A stretch of 64,000 nucleotides of DNA, from assembly GCF_900109685.1 (NCBI RefSeq), contig NZ_FOBB01000001.1:62001-126000 (forward strand), read 5' to 3'. Shown in pieces: positions 34,313 to 44,061 of the stretch. The stretch's first letter is position 1. Each line of letters opens with the position of its first letter. The notes under the pieces are model-generated. The model was not told the origin of the DNA, ran no database searches, and saw only the letters and a program-made list of their open reading frames with translations. This DNA is from Chitinophaga rupis (GTDB taxonomy: Bacteria > Bacteroidota > Bacteroidia > Chitinophagales > Chitinophagaceae). A program made the translations under genes and the position numbers.

Positions 34313-35473
34313 ATGGAGCTCATCAAAGTAGATAACGAACAAACCGCCCGGCTGTTTATACAGATCCACGTAGACCTTAACAAACATAACTCCCAATGGA
34401 TCCGTCCGTTGGATAAGGATATTAATTTTGTATTTGACCCGCAGAAGAACAAAACCTTCCGGCACGGGGAATGTGTACGCTGGCTGCTGAAGAACAAGCA
34501 GGGACAATGGATTGGCCGGATCGCCGCTTTTGTGAATAATAAATACCGCACTAAAGGTGATGAGCAGCTTACCGGCGGGATCGGTTTTTTTGATTGCGTA
34601 CATGACCAGGCAGCAGCCAACCTTTTATTTGATACCGCTAAACAATGGCTGCAGGAAAGGGGCATGGGCGCTATGGACGGCCCTATTAACTTTGGTGAGC
34701 GTAATAACTGGTGGGGCCTGCTTACAGAGGGTTTTCATGAACCCCTGTACTGTATGAACTATAACCCGCCTTATTACAAAGACCTGTTTGAAACCTACGG
34801 TTTCCGGCCTTTCTTTTACCAGATCTGCTTTGCCATAAACGTTGGTGTACAGCTGCAGGAGAAGTTCTATGCCCGCCATGATGCCCTGGATAAAGACCCT
34901 GCCTACAAGGCGCAGCATCTGCAAAAAAACAAGCTGGAAAAGTACGCAGAAGATTTTTGCACCATCTATAATAAAGCCTGGGCCGGCCATGACGGCGGCA
35001 AAGAGATTACCAAGGCGCAGGCCCTGCAGATCTTTAAGCAAATGAAACCGGTGATGGATGAAAAAGTGGTGTGGTTTGTTTATCACAACAACGAGCCTAT
35101 TGCCTGCTGGTTAAACCTGCCGGAGCTGAACCAGTTCTTTAAACATATGAACGGCCAATTCGGGTTATGGCAAAAGCTGCAGCTCCTTTGGATGAAGTAT
35201 ACCCGCCAATGCCGCAAATTCACCGGTATTGTGTTTGGCGTTGTTCCGGAGTTCCAGGGCAAGGGGGTGGATGCTTATATGATCGTGGAAGGCGCCAAGC
35301 TGATACAGGGGCAGCACCTGTATGAGGATTATGAAATGCAGTGGATCGGTGATTTTAATCCCAAAATGCTCAACATTGGCGAGAACCTGGGCGCTTACCG
35401 CAGCCGCCAGCTTACCACTTACCGTTATTTATTTGACCGTACCAAAGAGTTTAAACGGCATCCGCTGGTGTAA
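34313..35473 (+). CDS. GNAT-like N-acetyltransferase-related protein
   Basis: A 386-residue protein from the ATG at 34313; the longer in-frame start at 34268 lies upstream of the predicted promoter and is rejected. The C-terminal part has a GNAT motif A-like segment (GIVFGVVPEFQGKGVDAYMIVEGAKLI). The N-terminal half contains the conserved-looking MDGPINFGERNNWWGLL and YNPPYYKDLFETYGF, with no lipid or membrane segment. It resembles a Bacteroidota family usually left as hypothetical or acetyltransferase. Substrate unknown. It stands alone, convergent with the hybrid kinase. Confidence 0.75.
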   Translation: MELIKVDNEQTARLFIQIHVDLNKHNSQWIRPLDKDINFVFDPQKNKTFRHGECVRWLLKNKQGQWIGRIAAFVNNKYRTKGDEQLTGGIGFFDCVHDQAAANLLFDTAKQWLQERGMGAMDGPINFGERNNWWGLLTEGFHEPLYCMNYNPPYYKDLFETYGFRPFFYQICFAINVGVQLQEKFYARHDALDKDPAYKAQHLQKNKLEKYAEDFCTIYNKAWAGHDGGKEITKAQALQIFKQMKPVMDEKVVWFVYHNNEPIACWLNLPELNQFFKHMNGQFGLWQKLQLLWMKYTRQCRKFTGIVFGVVPEFQGKGVDAYMIVEGAKLIQGQHLYEDYEMQWIGDFNPKMLNIGENLGAYRSRQLTTYRYLFDRTKEFKRHPLV

Positions 35474-35485
35474 TGTGGTGATAGG

Positions 35486-36985
35486 TTAATTCGCCTGCAT
35501 TCTTGCCCGGGGCAGCTGTTTCAGAATGCTTTTATAAATATCCCTTTCCTTAAAGGGTTTCAGCAGCCAGTCATTGAACCCGGCTTTGCGGAAGGCTTCT
35601 TCATCCTGCCGGTCAATATCAGCAGTGAGCACCACGACGGGGACCTTTGCCTTTCTGATGTCTTTATCGGCACGGATGTGCTGTACCACTTCCAGCCCGC
35701 TCATTTCCGGCATTTGCAGGTCCAGCAGTATCAGGTCGTAGTTATTGGTCTGGTATAGCTCATAGGCTATAGCGCCATCCCGGGCCATATCAAACCGGCA
35801 TTTCCAGCGGGTAAGCATTATTTTCAGCAGCAGCAGGTTCATTTCCTGATCGTCAGCTATCAGCACATACAGTCCTTCCAGCTGGTTGCCGGTCATTTGC
35901 TCAATATCATGCTGGGTTATAATTACTGTTTGTGCAGGGGTTGCCAGCTCATAAGGGATCCGGCAGCTGAAGCGCGTGCCTTTGCCTACTTCACTCTCCA
36001 CGCTAATACTGCCACCGTGCAGCTGCACCAGGCGCTGGGTAATAGCCAGCCCCAGGCCCGTACCACCGGGCTTATGGTGGGCGGTACGTACCTGGTAAAA
36101 CCGTTCAAAAATGCGGGGCAGCACTTCCGGCGGCACACCGGGGCCGGTATCTTCCACAGACAGGTACAATACCCCCTGCTTACCGCTGCTATCCAGCTTA
36201 GCGGTTACGGTAACATTCCCGGTTTCAGTGTATTTGATGGCATTGGCCAACAGGTTCACCAGGATCTGTTTCAGGCGGAACACATCGCCCATCACATGCT
36301 GCTGCTGATTGCCTGTAAAGGAAAAATGCAGCTGCAGCTGTTTGCTAGTGGCCTGTATACGCAGGGTGTTCGTTACATCTGCCAGGGCCTGGTATAATGT
36401 AAAGGGCTGTTTCTGAATGGAGATATAATCGCTGTCCAGCTTTGAAAAATCCAATACATCATTCACCACATCCATCAGCATACCGGCAGATACCTCTACG
36501 GCGTGTAACAGCTCCCGCTGGTTTTCCTGTAAAGGAGTATGCGCCAATTGTTCGGTAAAACCTACAATAGAGTTCAGCGGTGAACGTATTTCATGGCTCA
36601 TATTGGCCAGGAATACGGAGCGGGCTTTGGCGGCATTCAACGCATGCTGTTTTTCTTTCTTAAGCTGTTTATCCTTCCGGTGATAGTCCCACCAGATAAC
36701 GCCGGTTACTATCGCGGTAAGCTCTAATAATACGATCACCAGCAGCACAACATTCTCCATACCCCTGGTGCGTCCGTTGAAATCGGCGGCAATGGCGGCT
36801 TGCCGTGCTTGCATGGCTTGCTTTTGCGCGGCATCATTTGCAGGCATGGCACTATTCTCCAGTTCTAACTGGTGCATAGCCTGCCGTAGTTGGTTCATAT
36901 TATGACGGTGGTAATAGAAAGCTGTCACACCAACAATTAATTTACAGGCCAACAGGACAAACAGTGCAATACGTAAAAAGCGCAT
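35486..36985 (-). CDS. Hybrid sensor histidine kinase/response regulator
   Basis: A 499-residue hybrid kinase with two membrane segments (about 4-24 and 77-99) and a small extracytoplasmic loop of roughly 50 residues that is Gln/Ala-rich and shows no known sensor fold. The dimerisation His is His131 (NMSHEIRSPLNSIVGF). The ATPase domain follows (VNLLANAIKYTE, EDTGPGVP, GGTGLGLAI). The receiver has ADDQ at 377-380, Asp422 (LILLDLQMPEMSG) and Lys in LLKPF. There is no output domain, so a phosphorelay partner encoded elsewhere is expected. Start is the ATG at 36985. Confidence 0.93.
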   Translation of the reverse strand: MRFLRIALFVLLACKLIVGVTAFYYHRHNMNQLRQAMHQLELENSAMPANDAAQKQAMQARQAAIAADFNGRTRGMENVVLLVIVLLELTAIVTGVIWWDYHRKDKQLKKEKQHALNAAKARSVFLANMSHEIRSPLNSIVGFTEQLAHTPLQENQRELLHAVEVSAGMLMDVVNDVLDFSKLDSDYISIQKQPFTLYQALADVTNTLRIQATSKQLQLHFSFTGNQQQHVMGDVFRLKQILVNLLANAIKYTETGNVTVTAKLDSSGKQGVLYLSVEDTGPGVPPEVLPRIFERFYQVRTAHHKPGGTGLGLAITQRLVQLHGGSISVESEVGKGTRFSCRIPYELATPAQTVIITQHDIEQMTGNQLEGLYVLIADDQEMNLLLLKIMLTRWKCRFDMARDGAIAYELYQTNNYDLILLDLQMPEMSGLEVVQHIRADKDIRKAKVPVVVLTADIDRQDEEAFRKAGFNDWLLKPFKERDIYKSILKQLPRARMQAN

Positions 36986-37364
36986 TTAATTAAATTAAAA
37001 TTTGATACATGGTGTATTGTCTTTTCAACAGATAACCTGGAAGGATCCTAATAGATCAGCTGCGACTTATTGTACATATGGGTAAAACATTCACGCCCCT
37101 ACTTTTGGTTTATAGTTATTTCAAAGGGATACCAGCCGGGAATTAACGATTGGGTATCAGCAAGAAAATTAAAGAAATTTACAGACATGGTAAATTTTAA
37201 TTCTTACAAACGGTTTAGAATCAAGATAAACAGGTAGTGCTGAACCGCTGATCTATCCAGCTTTTCATTCTATCCTGGTTAGCATCCCGCCACCGGCAAG
37301 GTGCGCCGCGGGCGGATAACAGTCCGAAAAAATGTGTACTTTCGGGCTTTGCGAATGCTTGCAT
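36986..37364. other. 379-base divergent intergenic region, hybrid kinase / dnaX
   Basis: AT-rich near the kinase and GC-richer near dnaX. A TACTTTTG element lies at 37100-37107 on the plus strand, about 258 bases before dnaX, and a near match TACTTTCG at 37337-37344. No ORF or stable hairpin was recognised. Confidence 0.5.
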
Positions 37365-39278
37365 ATGGAGAATTTTATCGTTTCGGCCCGTAAATACCGT
37401 CCTCAGAATTTTTCTACCGTAGTAGGACAATCCCACATTACCACTACTCTTAAAAATGCGATCCGTAATAACCAGCTGGCGCATGCCTTCCTGTTCTGCG
37501 GTCCGCGGGGTGTGGGTAAAACCACCTGTGCCCGTATACTGGCCAAAACCATTAATTGTGAGAACCTTCAACCGGACGGAGAGGCCTGTAATGAGTGCCA
37601 TTCCTGCAAATCGTTCAATGAAGGCAGCTCTTTTAATATTCACGAGCTGGATGCGGCTTCCAACAACTCGGTGGATGATATCCGTACCCTGGTTGAGCAG
37701 GTACGTTTTGCGCCGCAGGCAGGCAAGTATAAGATCTATATCATAGATGAGGTGCACATGCTCAGCTCCTCCGCCTTTAACGCGTTTCTGAAAACACTGG
37801 AAGAACCGCCCTCCTACGCTATTTTCATCCTGGCCACCACAGAAAAGCACAAGATCCTTCCCACGATCCTGAGCCGTTGTCAGATCTTCGACTTTAAGCG
37901 CATTACTATACAGGATACGGTGGATCACCTGCATGAGATCTGCGAGAAAGAGCATATACAGGCAGAAGCCGACGCCCTGCACCTGGTAGCCCAGAAAACA
38001 GACGGCTGTATGCGTGATTCCCTGAGCACCCTGGATAAAATTGTGAGCTTTACCGGCGGGCACCTCACCTACCAGAATACGCTGGAGCACCTGAACATAC
38101 TGGATTACGACTATTTCTTTAAAGTAATGGATGCCGTGCTGCAGCAGGATGTAGCCGGCGCTCTGCTGATATTTGACGAGATCCTGCAGAAAGGCTTTGA
38201 GGGAGATAACTTCCTGAACGGCTGGGCAGAGTTCCTGCGTAATTTATTAATGTGTAAAGAGGAAAAGGTGCTGCACCTGCTGGAAGTATCCGGTAACCTG
38301 AAGGACCGGTACAAACAGCTGTCCGGTAAAATAAGCCCGGCTTACCTGATCACTGCCCTGCACCTGCTGAATGAAACGGAGATCAACTACCGGATGGCGC
38401 GCAATAAACGCCTGCATGTAGAAATGGCGCTGATAAAGCTGTGCTACCTGCAGCAGGCCGTTACCCTGGCCGGCGATGACCAGTCCGGCGAAGTGGTAAA
38501 AAAAAAGTTAGTACCTGATGGGGCAGTGCCGCAACAGTTACGCGCACCTTTTGCCCAGGCAGCCGGGCCTAAAAGCGCCGGCAAGCCTGCTACAGCGGCC
38601 TCCATTGCACAAAATGAAGGCGCTAAGCTAACGATAGAGACGCCGCCGGCAGCTAAAACAGCGGCTACGGCTGCTGCACCGGCAACAACGGCCCCCGCGG
38701 CACCTGCAGCTACAGCACCTGTTGCTGCCGCCGCCAATACCACCGCTACTACACTCACTAATAGTAATAATACGCCGGCAACCCGCACTGCGCCCGTTAA
38801 ACAAGGCGCGCCCGCTACCGGCAGCAAGCTTACGGGCCTGGCAGCCATGAAAGAAGCCCTGGCCGCCAAACAGCAGCAAACTACCGTGCGCGAAGCAGTA
38901 CCCATTACGGCGGGCGCGCTGGCTGTGTACTGGGAAGAGTTTATTGACATTTTCCGGCAGGCCAATAAAATGACGGTAGTGAGCAACCTGCAGCTGGCCA
39001 TTATTAACCTGCTGGGCAAGGAAGAGATCGGGATTGTAAGCCGGAACATTGTACAGTTCCGCTTTATGGAAGAAGAGAAGCTGGCTATTTCCGACTTTTT
39101 TAAACGTAAGTTTAATAACCCAGCTATTATTCTCACCCTGCAGCTGGATGAAAGCCAGCAAACCCAGGATATAGGTCCGGCGCCGCTCAGTAGCCGGGAA
39201 CAATTCCAGCTAATGGCGGAGCATTATCCCATGATCAAAGAGCTGAAGGACCGGCTGAACATGGAATTGGATTTTTAA
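37365..39278 (+). CDS. dnaX: DNA polymerase III subunit gamma/tau
   Basis: Clamp-loader ATPase of the replisome, 637 residues from the ATG at 37365 (MENFIVSARKYRPQNF is the family N-terminus; the ATG at 37332 is too early). Walker A is GPRGVGKTT at 46-54, the zinc site uses Cys65, 75, 78 and 81, Walker B is IYIIDEVHML, and the arginine-finger region is ILSRCQIFDFKRI. A long Ala/Thr/Pro linker (about 400-500) precedes a tau-like C-terminal domain. I see no clear slippery frameshift site; one A-run (38500-38508) falls in Lys-Lys-Lys codons at the linker edge and could be tested. Confidence 0.96.
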   Translation: MENFIVSARKYRPQNFSTVVGQSHITTTLKNAIRNNQLAHAFLFCGPRGVGKTTCARILAKTINCENLQPDGEACNECHSCKSFNEGSSFNIHELDAASNNSVDDIRTLVEQVRFAPQAGKYKIYIIDEVHMLSSSAFNAFLKTLEEPPSYAIFILATTEKHKILPTILSRCQIFDFKRITIQDTVDHLHEICEKEHIQAEADALHLVAQKTDGCMRDSLSTLDKIVSFTGGHLTYQNTLEHLNILDYDYFFKVMDAVLQQDVAGALLIFDEILQKGFEGDNFLNGWAEFLRNLLMCKEEKVLHLLEVSGNLKDRYKQLSGKISPAYLITALHLLNETEINYRMARNKRLHVEMALIKLCYLQQAVTLAGDDQSGEVVKKKLVPDGAVPQQLRAPFAQAAGPKSAGKPATAASIAQNEGAKLTIETPPAAKTAATAAAPATTAPAAPAATAPVAAAANTTATTLTNSNNTPATRTAPVKQGAPATGSKLTGLAAMKEALAAKQQQTTVREAVPITAGALAVYWEEFIDIFRQANKMTVVSNLQLAIINLLGKEEIGIVSRNIVQFRFMEEEKLAISDFFKRKFNNPAIILTLQLDESQQTQDIGPAPLSSREQFQLMAEHYPMIKELKDRLNMELDF

Positions 39279-39350
39279 ACCGGTTATTGCTGACTACGTT
39301 GGCGCTAACCGCTCATTTCTTACTTAATATCTCCCGGCTTTACTTTGAGA

Positions 39351-39374
39351 TTCGACTTTCGACTTTCGACTTTC
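39351..39374. repeat. Short tandem repeat TTCGACTTTCGACTTTCGACTTTC
   Basis: Three and a half copies of the 7-base unit CGACTTT directly upstream of the pyruvate dehydrogenase E2 promoter. No inverted arm was seen. The word type resembles the single arms of the larger inverted repeats in this window. Confidence 0.7.
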
Positions 39375-39379
39375 TTTTG

Positions 39380-39387
39380 TAGGTTTG
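39380..39387 (+). promoter_or_regulatory. Candidate -7 element (TAGGTTTG) for the E2 gene
   Basis: TAnnTTTG match ending 22 bases before the ATG at 39410, right after a 7-base tandem repeat. Confidence 0.5.
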
Positions 39388-39409
39388 GGCAAAATTTTGA
39401 CTAAAGACT

Positions 39410-41101
39410 ATGGCAGAAGTTATCAGAATGCCCCTTTTAAGTGATACGATGACAGAAGGGGTGATTGCGGAATGGCATAAAAAGGTGGGTGATACCGTAA
39501 AATCAGACGACGTAATAGCTGAAGTGGAAACCGATAAGGCTACCATGGAAGTAATAGGATATGTGGAGGGAACGCTGTTATATGTAGGCGTGGAAAAGGG
39601 AAAGGCTGCCAAAGTAAATGATATCATAGCTATTGTAGGTAAAGCCGGGGAAGATTATAAACCTTTACTGGAAGGTGGTGGCGCCGCTAAAGCGCCGGCA
39701 TCCAACGGTAAGGCCGATGCAGCTGCACCTGCACCCAAAGCAGAAGCTCCAAAGGCTGAAGCCCCTGCTGCCAAAGCCGCTCAACCTGCCGGCGATGCCG
39801 CTGCAGCAGCCGAAGCGCTGAAGAATGCAACGGTGATCCGTATGCCGCTGCTGAGCGATACCATGACAGAAGGCAAGATCGTAGCATGGAATAAAAAAGT
39901 AGGCGATACCGTTAAGAGTGATGATGTGCTGGCAGAAGTGGAAACCGATAAGGCCACTATGGAAGTAATAGGTTATGCCGACGGTGAGCTTTTATATGTA
40001 GGTGTAAAAGAAGGCGAAGCCGCTAAAGTGAATGGCATTATAGCCATTGTAGGTAAAAAAGGAACTAATGTAGATGCTATACTGGCAGCTGAAGGCGGAT
40101 CTCCCGCTCCCGCAACTGATGGCGCACCTGCTGAAAATAAAAGCGGCGATGCCCAACCTCAGACCGCTGCTGCTACTGCTGCCCCGGCAGAAAGTAATGG
40201 CGCTGTTAAGGATGGCCGCGTTAAAGCCTCTCCTCTTGCCAAAAAGCTGGCAGAAGAAAAAGGAATTGACATTAACCAGGTAACCGGCAGTGGTGATGGT
40301 GGCCGTATTGTGAAAAAAGATGTGGACAGCTTTGTACCCGGCGCTAAACCGGCAGCTACTACTGCCCCTGCTGCGGCAAAAGGTGGTGCAGCAGCTCCTG
40401 CATTTGTACCGGCCGGTCAGGAAGGTTATACCGATACTCCGCTGAGCCAGATGCGCAAGGTAATTGCCCGCCGCCTGAGCGAAAGCAAGTTCACCGCACC
40501 TCATTTCTATTTGAAAATAGATGTGGTGATGGACAAGGCAATGGAAGCCCGCAAAACCATCAACGAGATCTCTCCTGTAAAAGTTTCCTTTAATGATATG
40601 GTGATCAAGGCCGCTGCCATGGCCCTTCGCCAGCATCCTTTCGTAAACAGCAGCTGGATGGGCGATTTTATCCGCACCAATCAGCATATCCATATTGGTT
40701 CTGCCGTAGCTATTGACGAAGGCCTGATTGTACCGGTGATCCGTTTTGCAGATCAGAAATCCCTGAGCCAGATAGCCGGTGAAGCTAAAGAGCTGTATGA
40801 AAAAGCCAAGAACAAAAAACTGCAGCCGCAGGAGTTCAGTGGCAATACTTTCAGCATTTCTAACCTGGGCATGCTGGGTATAGACGAGTTCACGGCTATT
40901 ATTAACCCGCCGGATTCCGCAATCCTGGCTGTAGGTAATATCAAAGAAACCGTAGTATCAGAAAAAGGACAATTCAAGGTGCAAAACATCATGAAGCTGA
41001 CCATGAGCTGCGACCACCGTATTGTAGACGGCGCCGTAGGCGCCCGCTTCCTGGCTACCCTGAAAGGGTTCCTGGAAAACCCGGTGACCATGCTGGTATA
41101 G
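39410..41101 (+). CDS. pdhC: Pyruvate dehydrogenase complex E2, dihydrolipoamide acetyltransferase
   Basis: Core subunit of the pyruvate (or other 2-oxo acid) dehydrogenase complex, 563 residues. There are two nearly identical lipoyl domains (lipoyl-lysines Lys43 and Lys181 in ETDKATMEV) joined by Ala/Pro/Lys linkers. A peripheral-subunit-binding domain lies at about 271-308 (VKASPLAKKLAEE). The catalytic acetyltransferase domain has His536 in the DHRIVDG motif. Start is the ATG at 39410. The E1 and E3 genes are not adjacent, so the complex is assembled from scattered genes. A strong terminator follows. Confidence 0.95.
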   Translation: MAEVIRMPLLSDTMTEGVIAEWHKKVGDTVKSDDVIAEVETDKATMEVIGYVEGTLLYVGVEKGKAAKVNDIIAIVGKAGEDYKPLLEGGGAAKAPASNGKADAAAPAPKAEAPKAEAPAAKAAQPAGDAAAAAEALKNATVIRMPLLSDTMTEGKIVAWNKKVGDTVKSDDVLAEVETDKATMEVIGYADGELLYVGVKEGEAAKVNGIIAIVGKKGTNVDAILAAEGGSPAPATDGAPAENKSGDAQPQTAAATAAPAESNGAVKDGRVKASPLAKKLAEEKGIDINQVTGSGDGGRIVKKDVDSFVPGAKPAATTAPAAAKGGAAAPAFVPAGQEGYTDTPLSQMRKVIARRLSESKFTAPHFYLKIDVVMDKAMEARKTINEISPVKVSFNDMVIKAAAMALRQHPFVNSSWMGDFIRTNQHIHIGSAVAIDEGLIVPVIRFADQKSLSQIAGEAKELYEKAKNKKLQPQEFSGNTFSISNLGMLGIDEFTAIINPPDSAILAVGNIKETVVSEKGQFKVQNIMKLTMSCDHRIVDGAVGARFLATLKGFLENPVTMLV

Positions 41102-41124
41102 CACTTACGCAAATAACTATACGA

Positions 41125-41155
41125 AAGGGCGAAGCAGGTGCTTCGCCCTTTTTTT
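41125..41155 (+). terminator. Rho-independent terminator of the E2 gene
   Basis: AAGGGCGAAGC (41125-41135) pairs with GCTTCGCCCTT (41140-41150) around AGGT, then five more T. Confidence 0.92.
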
Positions 41156-41290
41156 ATTTGGGTACCGCCTACCGTATAACGGCACCGCCCCCCTGAAACT
41201 ATCATGAACAGTATACCGCTATTCCGCTTGGACGGTTCGGCTGAATTCAGTAAATTTAACTATACCCCAACATCCTAATCCTGTTCTGTC

Positions 41291-41680
41291 ATGAAATTGC
41301 CTGTAAACACCCTTAACTGGTTTGAGATACCGGTCAATGATTTTGAACGTGCCCGCGAGTTCTATAGCCAGCTGTTTGAATATGAGATGCAGGTTTCCGT
41401 TATGGGACCTAATCAAAGAGGTTTTTTACCGTTTGCCCCCCAGGGCGGCGGCATTGGTGGCGCTATTGTGCAAGGCCCGGATTATATACCCAGCCAGCGT
41501 GGCAGCCTGGTGTACCTGAATGCCGGTGATGACCTGAACCAGGTGCTGGGCCGCGTTGCTGCGGCGGGTGGGCATGTGGAACAGGAGAAAGCGCCGGTAT
41601 CGGATGAAATGGAGCTGGGTTATTATGCGATCATCCGGGATACGGAAGGGAACCGGGTGGCGTTGCATTCGATGGGGTGA
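41291..41680 (+). CDS. VOC-superfamily (glyoxalase-like) protein
   Basis: A 129-residue protein with the paired beta-alpha-beta-beta-beta pattern of the vicinal-oxygen-chelate fold: NWFEIPVNDFERAREFYSQLF at the start and YYAIIRDTEGNRVALHSMG at the end. The Glu/His metal positions of true glyoxalase I are not clearly conserved, so the reaction is unknown. Start is the ATG at 41291. A word-type inverted repeat begins right after its stop. Confidence 0.88.
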   Translation: MKLPVNTLNWFEIPVNDFERAREFYSQLFEYEMQVSVMGPNQRGFLPFAPQGGGIGGAIVQGPDYIPSQRGSLVYLNAGDDLNQVLGRVAAAGGHVEQEKAPVSDEMELGYYAIIRDTEGNRVALHSMG

Positions 41681-41683
41681 AGT

Positions 41684-41854
41684 GGTCCATGGTCGATCGT
41701 CCATAGTCCATCGCGTAGTGCGTTATGGAAGGTTTTCGCTGAAATGGGAAATCCGTGAGCTACCAGGGAGCCTTGTGGTCCCTCCATCTTAATCCCACCT
41801 ACCCGTACTTCTTATGTGAACAAGGCAATGACTATGGACCATCGACCATGGACT
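41684..41854. repeat. Word-type inverted repeat (GTCCATGGTCCATAGTC family), copy 2
   Basis: Arms 41684-41708 (ggtccatggtcgatcgtccatagtc) and 41830-41854 are inverted and match at 23 of 25 positions by eye. The arm words are those of 7542-7687, but the 121-base core is unrelated. Confidence 0.8.
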
Positions 41855-41925
41855 CCCTTTTATTCTTTCACTAACTTTTGAAAATTCAAAAACTTCTCCT
41901 ATCTTCGTTTTGAAAAGGGAAGCAT

Positions 41926-42432
41926 ATGAAACTGGCAGAAGCAAAAGCACAATTCATCCAAACCTGGGGTTCACTGGGGGCGCAATGGGGCATTAACCGC
42001 ACCATGGCGCAGATCCATGCGCTGCTGCTCATTATGCCCGATCCCCTGAGCGCGGATGAGATTATGCAGGAGCTGAACATTTCCCGGGGCAATACCAATA
42101 TGAATGTGCGGGAGCTCATTAACTGGGGCCTGGTAGAGCGCATCCTGGTACCCGGAGAACGCCGCGAATTCTTCTCCGCAGAAAAAGATATCTGGAAAGT
42201 AGCTACCTACATTGCCAAAGAGCGGAAGAAACGGGAGCTGGATCCGATTATGAAAGTGTTGAATCAGCTGCAGGATGTGGAAGGCGAAGCAAAAGATAAA
42301 TACGTAAAGTCTTTCAAAGATTCCATTCAGAACATCAACAAGTTTGCGCACCATACGGATAAAACCATCAACTCTTTTGTAAAGTCGGAAGAAAGCTGGT
42401 TTTATAGTACGCTGCTGAAGATCTTCAAGTAA
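41926..42432 (+). CDS. GbsR/MarR-family transcriptional regulator
   Basis: A 168-residue DNA-binding protein. The winged HTH is at about residues 40-90 (SADEIMQELNISRGNTNMNVRELINWGLVERI, then the wing VPGERREFFSAEKDIW). The C-terminal half is helical and probably dimerises. The pattern fits GbsR-like regulators, which in other bacteria respond to osmolytes; the target here is unknown. A TATCTTCG near-consensus element ends about 19 bases before the ATG. The nucleotide-sugar epimerase-like gene starts 39 bases downstream, so co-transcription is likely. Confidence 0.88.
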   Translation: MKLAEAKAQFIQTWGSLGAQWGINRTMAQIHALLLIMPDPLSADEIMQELNISRGNTNMNVRELINWGLVERILVPGERREFFSAEKDIWKVATYIAKERKKRELDPIMKVLNQLQDVEGEAKDKYVKSFKDSIQNINKFAHHTDKTINSFVKSEESWFYSTLLKIFK

Positions 42433-42471
42433 AATTTTTTTATCACAATGTTTCAATAATTATTGAAAGTT

Positions 42472-43428
42472 ATGAAACCGATATTGCAACATAAAAAGAT
42501 CGTGGTGGCCGGTGGCGCCGGTTTTATTGGACAAGGACTGATAGACCATTTTGGAAAGGAGAATGACCTGGTGATCCTTACCCGGCATCCTAAACCGGAC
42601 CAGGGCCGCACCACCTATGTATACTGGGATGGCCAAACCCTGGGTGACTGGGCAACCCAGCTGGAAAACGCAGACCTGCTGATCAATCTTACCGGTAAGA
42701 GTGTGAACTGCCGGTATACAGAACGCAACAAAAAAGAGATCTTCAACAGCCGCACCCATGCTACTACTATATTAGGGGAGGCCATCCGCGGCCTGGCACA
42801 CCCGCCGCGTTTGTGGGTAAATGTTGCATCTGCCACTATTTACCGGCATGCGGAAGACCGGCCCATGGATGAATTTACCGGTGAAATTGAAAACGATTTT
42901 TCCGTACAGGTTTGCAAAAAATGGGAACAGACCTTTAATGATATAACGCTGCCCCATACACGGAAGATTGTTTTACGTATAGCCGTTACATTGGGCCATC
43001 AGGGCGGTGTGATGGCGCCTTACCTGAACCTCATGAAATTCGGGCTGGGCGGATACCAGGGTAACGGGCGGCAGATGTTTAGCTGGGTGCACATTACCGA
43101 CGTATGCCGTATGATTGCCTGGTTATACGAACAGCCGCAGCTATCCGGTACTTTTAATTGCAGCGCGCCCAATCCTGTACCTAACAAAACGTTTATGCAA
43201 ATGCTGCGCAAAGCCGGCGGGCATTATATAGGCCTGCCTGCTCCTGCCTGGATGCTGGCCCTGGGCGCACGTATGATAGGTACGGAAACGGAGCTGCTGT
43301 TAAAAAGCCGCTGGGTGCTGCCTGCAAGGATCACGCAGGCCGGCTTTACGTTTCAATATCCGCAGCTGCAGCCGGCGTTTGAAAATATCTTGCAGCAGCT
43401 GCCACGCAGGGCGTATCATTTGTTTTGA
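42472..43428 (+). CDS. TIGR01777-family SDR (epimerase-like, SulA/YfcH type)
   Basis: Extended short-chain dehydrogenase of 318 residues with the NAD(P) loop GGAGFIGQGL near the N-terminus, LINLTGKSVNCRYTERNKKEI (typical of TIGR01777), and a C-terminal DUF1731-like segment (PAPAWMLALGARMIGTETELLLKSRWVLPARI). Function is not established for the family. The ATG at 42472 is preferred over a TTG at 42463. It follows the GbsR-like regulator closely. Confidence 0.92.
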   Translation: MKPILQHKKIVVAGGAGFIGQGLIDHFGKENDLVILTRHPKPDQGRTTYVYWDGQTLGDWATQLENADLLINLTGKSVNCRYTERNKKEIFNSRTHATTILGEAIRGLAHPPRLWVNVASATIYRHAEDRPMDEFTGEIENDFSVQVCKKWEQTFNDITLPHTRKIVLRIAVTLGHQGGVMAPYLNLMKFGLGGYQGNGRQMFSWVHITDVCRMIAWLYEQPQLSGTFNCSAPNPVPNKTFMQMLRKAGGHYIGLPAPAWMLALGARMIGTETELLLKSRWVLPARITQAGFTFQYPQLQPAFENILQQLPRRAYHLF

Positions 43429-43534
43429 AATAAGGATGCAGGAGTAAGATGATGGTGCAGAATACAGGATAATTGATGAAGATTTCATTATTCAGCCCGC
43501 CCCGTTTTCCAGGTAATTGCCTTAACTTAGTTTT

Positions 43535-43915
43535 ATGGCTATCAACAGTAATAATAAAAAATTAACCGTCGTTATTGGCGCATCCGCTAACCCGCAACGA
43601 TACAGCTACCTGGCGGTATCGCGGTTAACGGCGCACGGGCATCCGGTGGTAGCCATTGGTTTAAAGGATGAAAAGATCGGTGACACGCCGGTGATCAAAG
43701 AACATCCGGCAGTAGAGGCGGTAGATACCATTACCCTGTACCTGAACCCCCAACGGCAGCAGGCCTATTATGATTATATTCTGCAACTGCATCCCAAGCG
43801 CATCATCTTTAACCCCGGTACTGAAAACCCTGAGCTGGAGCAGCTGGCCATTAAAAATGGTATTGAGCCCATAGAAGCCTGCACCCTGGTTATGCTCAGC
43901 ACCGGGCAATATTAA
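43535..43915 (+). CDS. CoA-binding domain protein
   Basis: A 126-residue single-domain protein of the succinyl-CoA-ligase-type CoA-binding family (YccU-like). It has the nucleotide loop VVIGASANPQRYSYLAV, the HPKRIIFNPGTENPELEQLA segment, and the C-terminal EACTLVMLSTGQY with the conserved Cys. Activity unknown. Start is the ATG at 43535. It stands between the epimerase-like gene and the YkuK-like gene on the same strand. Confidence 0.88.
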   Translation: MAINSNNKKLTVVIGASANPQRYSYLAVSRLTAHGHPVVAIGLKDEKIGDTPVIKEHPAVEAVDTITLYLNPQRQQAYYDYILQLHPKRIIFNPGTENPELEQLAIKNGIEPIEACTLVMLSTGQY

Positions 43916-44061
43916 CCTGTTACTTTTTTTCGTATATTCGGTTGACTTTTTTTGGATCCATCCATTCCCCATTACTGCAAGGCTATAGATACAGACCGGC
44001 TTTCCGTAACCGACTAAGCGCGTATAACACCAACGCCTATTCACTTTTTAATTATACTCAC

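Noticed and set aside
37221-38090. 289-residue minus-strand ORF
   Set aside because: Antisense to the start of dnaX, which has strong protein homology on the plus strand; the minus product shows no recognisable motif.
39992-40693. 233-residue minus-strand ORF
   Set aside because: Antisense to the pyruvate dehydrogenase E2 gene; product is composition-biased.
42463-42471. TTG start for the TIGR01777 gene
   Set aside because: The ATG at 42472 gives the family N-terminus directly before the nucleotide-binding loop; TTG, GTG or earlier starts of several other genes (9979, 20912, 25197, 27161, 45407) were set aside for the same reason.
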